This document shows, in pieces, positions 1-9,055 of a DNA stretch of 64,000 nt. How positions within the stretch are numbered: the stretch's first letter is position 1; every line of letters starts with the position of its first letter. The notes under the pieces were generated by a model. It made no database searches. It saw only the letters and a program-made list of their open reading frames with translations, and was not told where the DNA came from. Location: positions 1,054,001-1,118,000 of the forward strand of contig JADJPZ010000004.1 in NCBI GenBank assembly GCA_016713025.1, written 5' to 3'. Position numbers and translations under genes: made by a program. This stretch comes from Saprospiraceae bacterium. Its GTDB lineage: Bacteria > Bacteroidota > Bacteroidia > Chitinophagales > Saprospiraceae.

Positions 1-164
1 TTTAAGGATTCTTGGAAAGAATATAAATGATAATTTTGCCATCCCATACAAGCTTGTAAAATTTCATGAAATTGATCAAATGTTATCGCCATGGGAACCC
101 ACATTTCGCGCCATACTTTTGGTTTTTTTGCGTCCAATAACTCAATTCTAATCTTTGATCCCAT
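1..164 (-). CDS. plasmid pRiA4b ORF-3-like family protein, N-terminal part (truncated by window edge)
   Basis: Reading leftwards from an ATG at 164-162 gives about 54 residues with no stop: MGSKIRIELLDAKKP, then VWREMWVPMAITFDQFHEI, then ACMGWQNYHLYSF. This pattern (a strand followed by W-R, an early V-P, T-F-D-Q-F-H and G-W-x-N-x-H-L) is the N-terminus of the pRiA4b ORF-3-like / IS1096 TnpR-like family, as I know it. The molecular function of the family is not established. The gene lies 60 bp downstream of cas6 on the same strand and could share its transcript. The rest of the gene is outside the window. Confidence 0.6.
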   Translation of the reverse strand, partial: MGSKIRIELLDAKKPKVWREMWVPMAITFDQFHEILQACMGWQNYHLYSFQESL

Positions 165-224
165 TTTTATTTTTATAGTTATTTTTAATTTTATCTTTCA
201 AATCATTCAGATTGCTCAGTAAGT

Positions 225-1010
225 TCACCGTTCGAATTGTTCTATCTCCACCCATCCCATACCCAAACTACACTCCTCACCAGCACCCGCATAATAAAGC
301 GTCCTATGTATCTCCGCAGGCGCATTAAGCTCGAAGCCAAACTTGTAGCCTTTCATCTTTATTAGATTGCCATCTTTAGGTACGGTGAACATTTGCGTTT
401 TTACAGGGTCAAATATTTGCATCCCGATGGTATATTCTTGTGTCGGTTCACCTTTATGTAGTAAGGATGACCGGTGTTTATTGACTAAGTTTTGGATGAA
501 AAGAAAGTCATAATTTTCATCATCAGGTCCTTTATATTGTGGATGCTCATGGCCTTCTTCTCCTACGGATATTCTGGCACCTGTGATGATTTTATAAGTG
601 GCTAGTCCATCGCTAAAAATCGGTTCAGGTAAGATTTCTATTTGAGAAGTCACCACTGGTATCGTTATATTTCCTTTGAAGTAAAAAGTGTGCTTTTGGT
701 CTTGAAACAATCCTGAGACAAATGTGGATAGTACAGAAGGTAGCACGAAAGAGATTTCCAAAAATGACTTTGATGTTCTGAATCTCATCCCCACATCTTT
801 AATCTTGTCATATGGATAGCAACTCCAAGGGCCGAAGGAGAATAATTTGAAAGACTTACCTTCATAGCCATATCCATGATCATGCAACATAGTAGCCAAA
901 GTGTCATCAGCCTTGGATATCGTCTGATATATCCATTGCTGTATGGCATATTGATAGTCCCATGGTACGATGATACTTGCATCATGTTCTAAAGTTATTT
1001 TCAATCTCAT
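225..1010 (-). CDS. cas6: CRISPR-associated endoribonuclease Cas6
   Basis: 261 residues, the usual size for Cas6, the RNase that cuts CRISPR precursor RNA within its repeats. The N-terminus (RLKITLEHDASIIVPWDYQY) is a first RAMP/ferredoxin-like strand followed by a helix. A following stretch, LHDHGY then FKLFSFGPWS, matches the Cas6 H-x-x-G-F/Y plus F-K-L-F-x-F-S pattern. The C-terminal end carries the glycine-rich loop G-A-G-E-E-C-S-L-G-M-G-W, the most diagnostic Cas6 feature. A WYL-type regulator lies 72 bp upstream on the same strand. No other cas gene and no repeat array lies in the window, so effector genes, if present, must be left of base 1 or elsewhere. Confidence 0.88.
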   Translation of the reverse strand: MRLKITLEHDASIIVPWDYQYAIQQWIYQTISKADDTLATMLHDHGYGYEGKSFKLFSFGPWSCYPYDKIKDVGMRFRTSKSFLEISFVLPSVLSTFVSGLFQDQKHTFYFKGNITIPVVTSQIEILPEPIFSDGLATYKIITGARISVGEEGHEHPQYKGPDDENYDFLFIQNLVNKHRSSLLHKGEPTQEYTIGMQIFDPVKTQMFTVPKDGNLIKMKGYKFGFELNAPAEIHRTLYYAGAGEECSLGMGWVEIEQFER

Positions 1011-1082
1011 CTATTTTTCATTTTCAATTTACTAATGCAAAGAAAAAGTTTGATAGTCTCTATTTTGGAGAATCGAATATCA

Positions 1083-1982
1083 TTATTCTAATAAAAGTGT
1101 CGATTCATTCATTTTATTTTTGAGATATGCTTTAAATCCATCATCTCCCGTTACCTTGATTTCTGTCATCAAACCCAATACAAATCTTCCCACACCTTCG
1201 TAGCCACAGACTTTTGATGTAATGCAATATGGAAATTGTCCATCATCGTACTCAGTTATCAAGTGACTGCTCATATGAAATTCCTCAGACAGTAAAGCTG
1301 ACGCTCTTTGGGTGAGTAAAAGGCTTATTTCATAATCCATATCTCCGGCATATCCGAAGGAGTCTACCATCGGACAGGTTTGCTGGTTTACATTTTCAGG
1401 TGATGTGAGAATGGGTGAAATATCTTTGATCCTTGCTACCTTAAAGATCTGGCATTTTTGTTTTTCGAGGTCATATGCTGTGATCGACATCCTCATGTCG
1501 TCGAAGTGGAGAGGTAACACCTGGCGGTCTCTGATCTTGGAGCCAGCAGTTGTAGATTGATAGTCATGCAGCACTAATCTTTGGTTTTGGGTGATCGCAT
1601 CGACTATTTTTTTGATGATATGTATCTGTTTTGCTATGGCCTGATCAGATAGTGTGAATGAAAATGATCTGATTTTGTGTTGTATGCTAGTGATATCATT
1701 TTTTGACAGACCTGCCTGAGAGATGGCCCCTATGATCATTTTTTTTTCATTTTCGTTGAGGTGATATTCAGATGTGAATCCATATTTTATACGATATCTG
1801 TGATTGGTGTCTTTTTCCATTTCGTATCCCAAGGATTCCAGCAGAATGATGTCTTTATATATCGTTTTAATGCTTACGCCTATCATTTGGGCCAGTTTAT
1901 CCACAGATTTTGCAGGAAACGCTGATAGATATTCCAGTAGTTTAAAGACTCTGACTATTCTCACAGGTACATCATTTTTCAT
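1083..1982 (-). CDS. HTH / WYL-type transcriptional regulator
   Basis: 299 residues. The first 60 form a DeoR/HTH_11-like winged helix: LLEYLSAFPAKSVDKLAQMI, then GVSIKTIYKDIILLESLGY. Residues from about 130 onward resemble the WYL ligand-sensing module (IKKIVDAITQNQRLVLHDYQ, then a basic stretch ending RQVLPLHF, and a C-terminal WCX-like region). Such proteins commonly sit beside CRISPR-cas operons in Bacteroidota and are thought to sense nucleic acids or nucleotides. It precedes cas6 with a 72-bp gap, so co-transcription is likely. The ATG at 1982 is supported by the HTH starting soon after it. Family assignment is firm at the HTH and less firm for the WYL half. Confidence 0.75.
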   Translation of the reverse strand: MKNDVPVRIVRVFKLLEYLSAFPAKSVDKLAQMIGVSIKTIYKDIILLESLGYEMEKDTNHRYRIKYGFTSEYHLNENEKKMIIGAISQAGLSKNDITSIQHKIRSFSFTLSDQAIAKQIHIIKKIVDAITQNQRLVLHDYQSTTAGSKIRDRQVLPLHFDDMRMSITAYDLEKQKCQIFKVARIKDISPILTSPENVNQQTCPMVDSFGYAGDMDYEISLLLTQRASALLSEEFHMSSHLITEYDDGQFPYCITSKVCGYEGVGRFVLGLMTEIKVTGDDGFKAYLKNKMNESTLLLE

Positions 1983-2674
1983 AGACGATGATTTTAATAT
2001 TGGTTTTACGCAGTAAAAAGTTGTTAGTTTATTTACAAAGGCTAATATACTACATTTAATTTGATTTTATGCACTTTCAGATGTACATTTTCAAAATTTT
2101 TATTATTCACATTCCATAAATTCTTCTTGAGCACGTGAAAAGCCTTTTTAGGTGTTCAAAGTAGGTTGAAATGTATCCAAAAAAGCTTGTTAAGAACCTG
2201 AATATGCTTGTTAAGCTCTCTCTTAGGGATAATGATAAACATGAAGTCTTTGATGGTATCCCGATTTAGTAAAATGATAACCTAATAAAGCCTGTTGACT
2301 ATTTGATGAAAGATATTGAGTACTTCACTTAGAAATGAAAGGACTTTGAAATGGAATTTGAATATACATTGAATTATTTGGGTTACTTCTGTAGGATACT
2401 TGACATGGTTGTCTTACAAGATTGTATTTGTAACTACTGATTTTTTTCATGTTTGATTTGTTCATTGGTACTGACTTTGAAAGGTGTTTTTTGGACAATT
2501 GACAAAATGATACCACGATTTTTGCCTATCATAAAACATTGAAAAACAATAATATAAACTAATGTTAAAAAATATTTTATTTTCTGCTTCAAATCTTCTT
2601 GTATTTAATATTGGATACTTTTATCTTTGCATAGATTATTGAAAAGTCAGTGATTAAATATATTACTTTTTAAA
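1983..2674. other. gene-poor stretch before the insertion sequence
   Basis: No credible gene was found. On the + strand around 2170-2270 a short open stretch (MYPKKLVKNLNMLVKLSLRD... ending at a stop near 2270) is followed by several short pieces in mixed frames. This could be the debris of a decayed gene, but I cannot identify it. No CRISPR-like direct repeats are visible here, although this is the flank of a cas6 operon. Confidence 0.4.
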
Positions 2675-2689
2675 CAATACTCCGATAAC
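2675..2689. repeat. IS terminal inverted repeat, left
   Basis: CAATACTCCGATAAC, the exact reverse complement of 4018-4032. It starts only a few bases beyond the transposase stop codon. Confidence 0.85.
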
Positions 2690-2693
2690 AAAT

Positions 2694-3926
2694 TTAAGCT
2701 GCGACTTTCCCAAAATCTAATATTTTGCGTTTTAATTCATTATTTTTTTGCAACTCTGGTTCAATACCATAGTTGATAAATATTCTTTCCAGCAGAAATT
2801 GATTAAATAACTCTGTTTTGATATCTTGAATGGAGCAACTGCAGGGCTGATCTTTTTCTATGCCTTGCCGTATGATTGCTTTAGCTACATTGACTGCCGT
2901 CATGGCATAATTTACATGATTATGGATTTTCTCCACTGACCTTGCCTGACAGTTGTCCAATCCGGTAAACTGTTTGCCGTCTCTGAATATAAATTCCATT
3001 TGAAATCTGGCTTTGTAATATCTGACTATGTCGATGGAATCCCTAGACGTGTTGGTGCTAAAATAAAGAATGGTGTTTGTAACTTCACCTTTCTCATTTA
3101 AATATTCTGTATAGGCCACTTTGATATTTATCTTTAGACTTATGGAATACACCACTGCTTCGTATATAACCTTGCTCCCATCATCAACTGTCTTTTTGAA
3201 TACACTCTTATCTATATTTTTGAGATCTACTTTGCATGAGTATTTCTTAGGGCGACCTCTTCCTTCCATCTTCGGACCATTGTAAAGATACTTTAAGTTT
3301 GCATCGGGGCGTAATCTACAGATCACTTCTAACCCCAATTTGGTCATTGATCCTACAAATTTTTGTTTGTTAAACCAACCATCTACTACTAGGATTTCAC
3401 TATGTTTCTTTATTGTATTAATCCTTTCGACAAATATCTTACAATAGTGTTTGATCAGACCAGTTTCTGCATCTTCTTTCTTCACCGGTGGTGTCTGTAC
3501 GGCATCAAGATGATAGGCTGTATTTTGCTTGACATCTATGATGGCCAAGCATCCAAATTCCATACCTCGCTTGATCATGCCTGCTACACCAGAGTAAAAA
3601 TAGCCTACATTAGGTGTATGTTTCCCACTCTTTGAAAGATATGAAGGATCAAACCCCACTATCAATTCATCGCCACATTGTTGGGTGATAAATAAAGAAT
3701 TGATTGATACAAAATCAAATGCCTTCTTGAACATGTTGCGAAACCTCACTTCAGGCGACGAACTATATCTTCCCATCTGAGTAAAATTGATTTTTCCTTT
3801 GATGGTAAGAAATAACATGGTTACTTCCATAAAAAATACTTTCTGCCATTTGTTGATGCCAACCATTTTATCTAATATTGTACCTATAAGGCTTTTGCCG
3901 GAAGTAAATGCGTCTTGTGTAATCAT
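2694..3926 (-). CDS. IS4-family DDE transposase
   Basis: 410 residues, full length for the family. The DDE triad is visible: first Asp in VGFDPSYLS, second in ILVVDGWFN, and Glu in a perfect YREK signature, Y-x2-R-x3-E-x6-K (Y-K-A-R-F-Q-M-E-F-I-F-R-D-G-K), followed by GLDNCQAR. The protein cuts and pastes its own element through the flanking inverted repeats. The reading frame has no interruption and catalytic residues are all present, so it should be functional. Host neighbours are unrelated to it. The subgroup within IS4 was not determined. Confidence 0.93.
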   Translation of the reverse strand: MITQDAFTSGKSLIGTILDKMVGINKWQKVFFMEVTMLFLTIKGKINFTQMGRYSSSPEVRFRNMFKKAFDFVSINSLFITQQCGDELIVGFDPSYLSKSGKHTPNVGYFYSGVAGMIKRGMEFGCLAIIDVKQNTAYHLDAVQTPPVKKEDAETGLIKHYCKIFVERINTIKKHSEILVVDGWFNKQKFVGSMTKLGLEVICRLRPDANLKYLYNGPKMEGRGRPKKYSCKVDLKNIDKSVFKKTVDDGSKVIYEAVVYSISLKINIKVAYTEYLNEKGEVTNTILYFSTNTSRDSIDIVRYYKARFQMEFIFRDGKQFTGLDNCQARSVEKIHNHVNYAMTAVNVAKAIIRQGIEKDQPCSCSIQDIKTELFNQFLLERIFINYGIEPELQKNNELKRKILDFGKVAA

Positions 3927-4017
3927 TTTTGTGAGAGATTGTGATTACAGGTTGGCTCAAGGGCCAATTTACGCATTTACTTTTTATATATATTTTTTAT
4001 CCTAATGTATTTTAAAA

Positions 4018-4032
4018 GTTATCGGAGTATTG
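4018..4032. repeat. IS terminal inverted repeat, right
   Basis: GTTATCGGAGTATTG, the exact complement of the left end. It lies about 90 bp upstream of the transposase start and is followed by TTAAA, as the left end is preceded by TTAAA. Confidence 0.85.
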
Positions 4033-4120
4033 TTAAATATAGATGTTTAATATAGCAATAAATATTGATACGAACATTAGAGTTTTATTTTATTTTTTAA
4101 TTATTTTAATTTTTTTTATT

Positions 4121-4501
4121 ATGAATTCTAATGTTAGAAGAAAGTCCACAGCTTTGGATGTGGCAAGATCCAGATGTCAGGGTTTGTCAAGTCAGGACCC
4201 TCAAATGGATCTCGGAAACGGACTGGGTGTCCAGTCGTATCAGTCTTCAATTGCTGCTGTGGAGGTACAGTTGTTGAAAGTCAACAACAAAGCGGCTGAC
4301 CTCCAGGCTGAACGAGCTCTTTTGCGAGAAATGGAAAAGGAGTTGAGAGATCTCAACGATCGATTCATGAAAGCAACAGCGGCAAAGTTTGGAACAAGCA
4401 GCTATGAGTACATGGCCATTGGTGGTGTACGAAAAATGGACAGAAAAAGGCGTACATCATTTGTACCACCTTCTCCTGTTTCAAATCATGACACTCAATA
4501 G
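4121..4501 (+). CDS. hypothetical coiled-coil protein
   Basis: 126 residues from the ATG at 4121 (MNSNVRRKSTALDVARSR). An upstream in-frame ATG at 4043 would add a hydrophobic stretch but lies 11 bp from the IS end, so I prefer 4121. The middle (about 48-85) is rich in Leu, Glu, Lys and Arg with heptad spacing (NNKAADLQAERALLREMEKE), predicting a coiled coil. The C-terminal end (KFGTSSYEYMAIGGVRKMDR) resembles small proteins of unknown function I have seen in Bacteroidota and cyanobacteria. A rho-independent terminator follows. No function can be assigned. Confidence 0.6.
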   Translation: MNSNVRRKSTALDVARSRCQGLSSQDPQMDLGNGLGVQSYQSSIAAVEVQLLKVNNKAADLQAERALLREMEKELRDLNDRFMKATAAKFGTSSYEYMAIGGVRKMDRKRRTSFVPPSPVSNHDTQ

Positions 4502-4541
4502 GCAGTCGCCAAACTTTTTCTATTGAGTTGTCAATGCATCT

Positions 4542-4577
4542 AAGGCCTCTTCTTCTAGGAGAGGCCTTTTTATTTTT
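4542..4577 (+). terminator. rho-independent terminator
   Basis: Stem AAGGCCTCT (4542-4550), loop TCTTCTAGG, stem AGAGGCCTT (4560-4568), then a T-rich tract. It sits about 40 bp past the stop of the small coiled-coil gene. Confidence 0.85.
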
Positions 4578-5069
4578 GTCAAACAACAAGTGGTATACCA
4601 AAACTGATATACATTGTTATTTAGTTAAAATAGATCTATTATTCGAGTTGATGTTGCATGGTTTCAGGTATGCATGAAATTCTTTAGGATCCTTAAGTTG
4701 AGTTGTTTGTCATTACACATTGTGAAATGATGGAACAAATTTAGATAATATAAATATTAAATATTTATATTTTATGAAAAAAAATTCATGTTTTGAGATT
4801 TATTTGTTGATGAAGTATAAAATTTACATTTGATGGACGTTTTTCGATCCGATATCTATTTTTTTGAAAATTAAGGCTTTTTATGAGGATAAGAAGCCTG
4901 CCTTATCAATCTTTGATAGTAACTTTGGATGATTTTGTTTAAATCGAACCAGTTCATATTGTAAATAAAGCCTTGGCCAAAGTACTTTCTTGACATCGCT
5001 GAAGGTCGTTGTTACATTTTTAATGTCAAATCTTTCTTTTTAGATAGATATTATTGCCAAAAGAAGAAT
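4578..5069. other. intergenic stretch with a possible gene remnant at 4881-5039
   Basis: Mostly without signal. On the minus strand 5039 to 4881 an open stretch of about 52 codons reads KERFDIKNVTTTFSDVKKVL, then WPRLYLQYELVRFKQNHPKL, ending LSKIDKAGFLSS. The composition looks protein-like, but it lacks a start codon and has a stop just before it. It may be the tail of a decayed gene. I do not recognise it. Confidence 0.3.
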
Positions 5070-6292
5070 CTACGTTCTAAAAAAGAGTGAATTATATTTT
5101 TTTGGGTCAGCCCTATCTTCCCTATGTCGCTTGACCTTAATGAATTGTAGTTTCCCGTTGTTTGAAAATTCAATCCACAGGTATTTTTTTCGCAGTTCGT
5201 TATGTATAACTTCATGAATTTCACACTGATTTAAACTGCTAAATCGACGACCATTGATACTCAATATTTCTGCACCTGAATATAGTCCTTTTCTTGCCAC
5301 AGGTGTGTTTTCCCACACGACAGATGCCATGAGTTTATTATTTTCTGAGATCAACTCAAATCAAAAAAAGCTTTAGGTGTAAATGTAACCAATGGATATT
5401 TTACAAAACTGTACATTGAGTTGATATAATCAATTGTCAAGACTCCATAATTAAGAACTTCTCTCCCAAGTCTGGACTTTGCCTGAGTACTTTCAATTAT
5501 AACCTGAGATATTGGCGTATTTGAGATGGTAATAGAACTATTGATACGCAAGAGATCTTCTACTATTCCTGTACCAAAAATACCTTGTCCGGCAGATCCC
5601 TTTCCATAAGAATAAGAATGATTCTGCCTTTTGATTAGCTTTTTAGCTGTTCCATAATTCATGTCATAAAAACTGTTTTTACCTGAATCAAAATGAACGG
5701 TATCTTTAAAATTATCGCCAAAATCTACTTCAAAAAAAGCATTGCTTTGATAGTCAAGGAAGACTGGTTTGGGATAAACCATGCCGATTTGGTTGATCAT
5801 GTCACGATCATTGGTAAGGCTTACACTTTTATGTTTAATATCAAATTTCACTACAAAAAAGCGTGCTACATTACTACCTATAATGCCTTCTATGCCCAGA
5901 CAACCTATAGGTGAATTTTTAAAATCAATCACTAAAGCGGGTATCTTGACAATCTTAATTTGTCCTAAGGTGAAAGTGTCCAATTCTACTATTATTACAG
6001 TATCTTTTCTGTCAGTAGCGTCGAAAATCGGAACCTTGTGAATAATTTTATAATTGTTTTTTGCCTGAATTTCTTTTGAGATTGAAAGTGGTGCACCGGT
6101 ATCAAAAATGAATTTGTACACATCATTTTTTAACAGCACATTATCATCAATTTCTTTTTCTGTATCAGCATACTTAATTTTATGAGTAATATTTTGAGAA
6201 AGCAACTTTCCCTGATTAATAATACTTTCCTGTGAGTACAACTTATTAACAGAAAATAAGATAATGATCAATCCGTATTTTAAACGCATCAT
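5070..6292 (-). pseudogene. retropepsin-like aspartic protease with C-terminal PDZ domain, split by a frameshift
   Basis: The N-terminal part (6292-5351, 313 aa) has a signal peptide (LIIILFSVNKLYSQ) and one aspartic-protease motif F-D-T-G-A (KFIFDTGAPLSISKEI), then a second half with HFDSGKNSF, as in bacterial pepsin/retropepsin-like proteins. The C-terminal part (5354-5070) is a PDZ domain: LMASVVWENTPVARKGLYSG, then AEILSINGRRF. In this family one chain of about 400 residues carries both. Adding one T in the short T run at 5360-5358 (minus strand) joins them as ...FFDFELISENNK.... The stand-alone PDZ frame would need a TTG start. It follows the membrane AraC gene by 37 bp. Whether the break is real or a sequencing error cannot be told here. 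Confidence 0.75.
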
Positions 6293-6329
6293 AGATTAGA
6301 TTATATGTTTTTATAATTAAACTTACTAC

Positions 6330-7949
6330 TTAACTCATTGAAGCTCTATCTCTCTCTAAACGTGCTACATATTCCAAAGGAGTACATTGAAAATACTGTC
6401 TGAATGTTTTATAAAAAGTCACCTTATTGTTAAATCCTGATTCAAAACCTATCTGGGAAATGGTTTTAGGGCACTTTGGTATGGACAATAGATCCGCAGC
6501 ATGATAAATTCTGTACCTGTTGACCCATTCAAAAAAGTTTAGGTTATAATTTTCATTGATCACCTGAGAAACCTGATTTCTATGTAAACCGACCTGGTCA
6601 GCAACATCTTGCAACCTCAACTCCTCGCGTTGATATAGCTGATGTTCTGTCATTAATTTTTCAAGCTTTAATTTGATTGAGTTGGCAGCGGATGTTGTCA
6701 AAGTGGAAGTTTTATATTTTATAAAAGCCGGGTCAGGCTCCTCATTATGTAAAATATCCGTTAATTGATCGTTTTTGGGGATCATGTTTGAAAGGACTGA
6801 TTTGAAAGGGTGAGCAAAAGACAGATATTTTGATTCTAAAAACCCCATAGTGGAGACCCCTATGATACCCATGGCCATTATGGCACTTATTGCATAGTCC
6901 CAATCCCTGTTAAATCCATCCGAAAATGTGCAAATATAATACACTACATTAGCCAGAATAAAAACACCAAAAAATCCAAAAAGGTACTGCATCCAGATTT
7001 TTACATTTTGATCTACCATCCAGTCACCGTTGATTATGATTGCAGAAAGTGTAAAATACAAGCCTAAACTTATTAGTTTTAAAGGCATGTTTTGAAAAAT
7101 GGATACCAGAAATCCGGAACCATTTCCACTATATGCCAACTGAAAAAACAGTCCGTTCAACGCAAAGATTACTGTGCAAAAGATAAAGGGAAAAAAGTGC
7201 AGAATAATATTTCCAATAGAGATGTTGAATCCTGTAATGTTTTTTATATAAAAATAAAAAATGGGCCCAATCAAAAAATAAAGTGGGTGCCACCATTCAT
7301 TCAAATAAGGAAATGTCCAGTGAAATTTTGTCCAATACAATACATAAGACGTCATGATAATAGAAAAATTAAGTACAAAAAAGCTCAACCATTTCAATTG
7401 TGTCCATCGAATGCTCTTAATCAAAAATAATATTCCCACAAAATACCCCAGAAAACAAATCACTGAAATGATAAAAGTAAAATAATCAAAAGATGGTCTG
7501 GAGTTGTGATACATCGCCATGGCTTCAGTATTTCTCATTCTCAATTCCCTGATTTCAGCTACCTCCATTACATTAAAAAGCTCGATTTTCTTAGAAATGG
7601 CTTTTAGAATATTCACCGCTTTTTGATCTTCCCGGAGTATAGCATGTGATCTCACTTTCAGTATATTGATTACAATTGGATATTCATAACCTTTTACTTG
7701 AGCCATTTTGATGTAATTCAAAGCCAAACTTCCATCTTTTAGCTTCAGTGCACATCTGCACGCTTCGATAAATGTTTGCGCAGTTGCAGAAGTATCAATG
7801 TAAGCTATTTTTTCTTTAATTTCTGTACAACCTAGCTTTTGGTGATATGCCCAGTCAATAGTATCTATAGGTGACTGACATATGATCTCTCTGAAAGTCG
7901 AAAAAAGGACAATTAACAAAATTATTTTAGATACAAACGGTTTTTTCAT
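6330..7949 (-). CDS. membrane-bound AraC-family transcriptional regulator
   Basis: 539 residues. Order: signal peptide (1-24, ending ICQS), a periplasmic helical region with TPR-like character (25-145), about eight hydrophobic helices (150-390), a cytoplasmic linker, and a C-terminal AraC/XylS double HTH (about 430-530; VADQVGLHRNQVSQVINENY, then ISQIGFESGFNNKVTFYKTF). This architecture ties a membrane sensor directly to DNA binding and is common in Bacteroidota. The start overlaps the stop of the beta-propeller gene by 4 bp (ATGA), implying translational coupling, so the regulator may respond to a ligand connected with that secreted protein. Confidence 0.88.
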   Translation of the reverse strand: MKKPFVSKIILLIVLFSTFREIICQSPIDTIDWAYHQKLGCTEIKEKIAYIDTSATAQTFIEACRCALKLKDGSLALNYIKMAQVKGYEYPIVINILKVRSHAILREDQKAVNILKAISKKIELFNVMEVAEIRELRMRNTEAMAMYHNSRPSFDYFTFIISVICFLGYFVGILFLIKSIRWTQLKWLSFFVLNFSIIMTSYVLYWTKFHWTFPYLNEWWHPLYFLIGPIFYFYIKNITGFNISIGNIILHFFPFIFCTVIFALNGLFFQLAYSGNGSGFLVSIFQNMPLKLISLGLYFTLSAIIINGDWMVDQNVKIWMQYLFGFFGVFILANVVYYICTFSDGFNRDWDYAISAIMAMGIIGVSTMGFLESKYLSFAHPFKSVLSNMIPKNDQLTDILHNEEPDPAFIKYKTSTLTTSAANSIKLKLEKLMTEHQLYQREELRLQDVADQVGLHRNQVSQVINENYNLNFFEWVNRYRIYHAADLLSIPKCPKTISQIGFESGFNNKVTFYKTFRQYFQCTPLEYVARLERDRASMS

Positions 7950-9055
7950 TTTAAGATGATCACTTTTTGAGTCAATTTTATATTGTTTGGCAGAATGGTA
8001 TATGCTAAATAGAGTCCGCTATTCAGTCCTGACAGATCTAGCATGTCATGGTGCGTAAAATCGTGAGTTTTAACCAAAATTCCACTGTAATCAAAAATAT
8101 TGACAACTGATACTTTATCAACCTTTGACGATACAATATAATTATTTTCTTTTACAAATTGTAAAAAATCGATAAAAGTTCTTTCGGTACTATCGTTGAT
8201 ATTTAATATTATTGATTCTCTGAAAACCACAGCATTAGGATTCAGCAAATTATTGCTTCCAGCTTCCACAAGAGTTTTTTTGAAAATACCGTTTTTATCG
8301 TACATTTTTACTCCTGAAACGTAGCCAACGATTATACAGCCGTCATTGTTAATTTGGATACCTTCACATTGTGCTAAACCGGTTATCAGCGTTTTAACCA
8401 AAGTGCCGTTTTGATCGTATATCAATACTCTTCCACTATTGTAATCAAGTACTATTAATTGGCCTGTTCCATTAAATTGAATATTAGTAGGGCCAAATAG
8501 ACCTGAACTTATAAATTTACCTTTGCTTTTTCCATCCTTATCAAATTTTTCGATATATCTGCCACTGAAGGAAGATACATATAATTCTCCGTTTTTATCC
8601 CAATCAAAGCCAATACTTCTTGGTACTCCTGTCTGAGTAGCATCTCCTGCAAAGTTTCCATCAAGGTCAAATTTTTTAACCTTGCCGTCCCCAAACCATT
8701 GCAGCACAAATATAAATCCATCTTTACTTATGCGCATGCGTGTGGGTCCTTCTATGCCTGAAGCAAATCTACGGATATGTCCTCCTGTTTTTGCATCAAA
8801 AGCTTCAATTGAATTTGATGATAAATTTGAAACTAATACCTGATTTTTGTTGGGAAGGAACAAAATATCCTGTGGCCAACTCAATTGATCTTTAATAAAT
8901 ACCTCACCAACATCTGAATTATCTGTAAAACGCATAATCTGATAAGGTCCTTGCTGAAAATTGCCGGCATCGCTGACATAAAATACATTTTGTCCCAATG
9001 AGTTGAGATTTGCAGTCATTATGACTATCGTAAAGACTAACATTTTCATATTCAT
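7946..9055 (-). CDS. secreted NHL/SMP-30-like beta-propeller protein with T9SS sorting tail
   Basis: 369 residues. A signal peptide (ends LNSLGQ) precedes six or so repeated blades with the pattern phi-phi-x-D-x-x-G-x-phi-phi-x-x-F (for example KFDLDGNF, KFDKDGKSKG, IYDQNGTLVKT, MYDKNGIFKKT), as in NHL/SMP-30 propellers. The last 70 residues (VVNIFDYSGILVKTHD, then LDLSGLNSGLYLAYT, ending KVIILK) are a type A T9SS C-terminal domain, so it should be exported by T9SS and attached or released at the cell surface. It is the first gene of a leftward operon with the AraC regulator. The ligand is unknown. Confidence 0.82.
   Translation of the reverse strand: MNMKMLVFTIVIMTANLNSLGQNVFYVSDAGNFQQGPYQIMRFTDNSDVGEVFIKDQLSWPQDILFLPNKNQVLVSNLSSNSIEAFDAKTGGHIRRFASGIEGPTRMRISKDGFIFVLQWFGDGKVKKFDLDGNFAGDATQTGVPRSIGFDWDKNGELYVSSFSGRYIEKFDKDGKSKGKFISSGLFGPTNIQFNGTGQLIVLDYNSGRVLIYDQNGTLVKTLITGLAQCEGIQINNDGCIIVGYVSGVKMYDKNGIFKKTLVEAGSNNLLNPNAVVFRESIILNINDSTERTFIDFLQFVKENNYIVSSKVDKVSVVNIFDYSGILVKTHDFTHHDMLDLSGLNSGLYLAYTILPNNIKLTQKVIILK

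Larger units (their letters stand above)
2675..4032 (-). mobile_element. complete IS4-type insertion sequence
   Basis: The transposase gene is bracketed by perfect 15-bp inverted repeats, CAATACTCCGATAAC at 2675-2689 and GTTATCGGAGTATTG at 4018-4032. Both repeats are directly flanked by TTAAA (2670-2674 and 4033-4037), a possible 5-bp target duplication. Since TTAA is itself palindromic, the boundary could instead be read as 17-bp repeats with no clear duplication. Length is about 1.36 kb with one full-length transposase gene, so the element looks intact and potentially active. Confidence 0.85.

Noticed and set aside
2325..2516. Minus-strand 63-codon frame
   Set aside because: Short, unusual composition and no context; it lies in a stretch that looks decayed on either strand.
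1983..2674. Possible CRISPR array next to cas6
   Set aside because: No regularly spaced direct repeats can be seen in the flank or in bases 1-225.
4043..4120. Upstream start for the small coiled-coil protein
   Set aside because: It would begin 11 bp from the IS end with an atypical hydrophobic leader; the ATG at 4121 gives a clean soluble protein.
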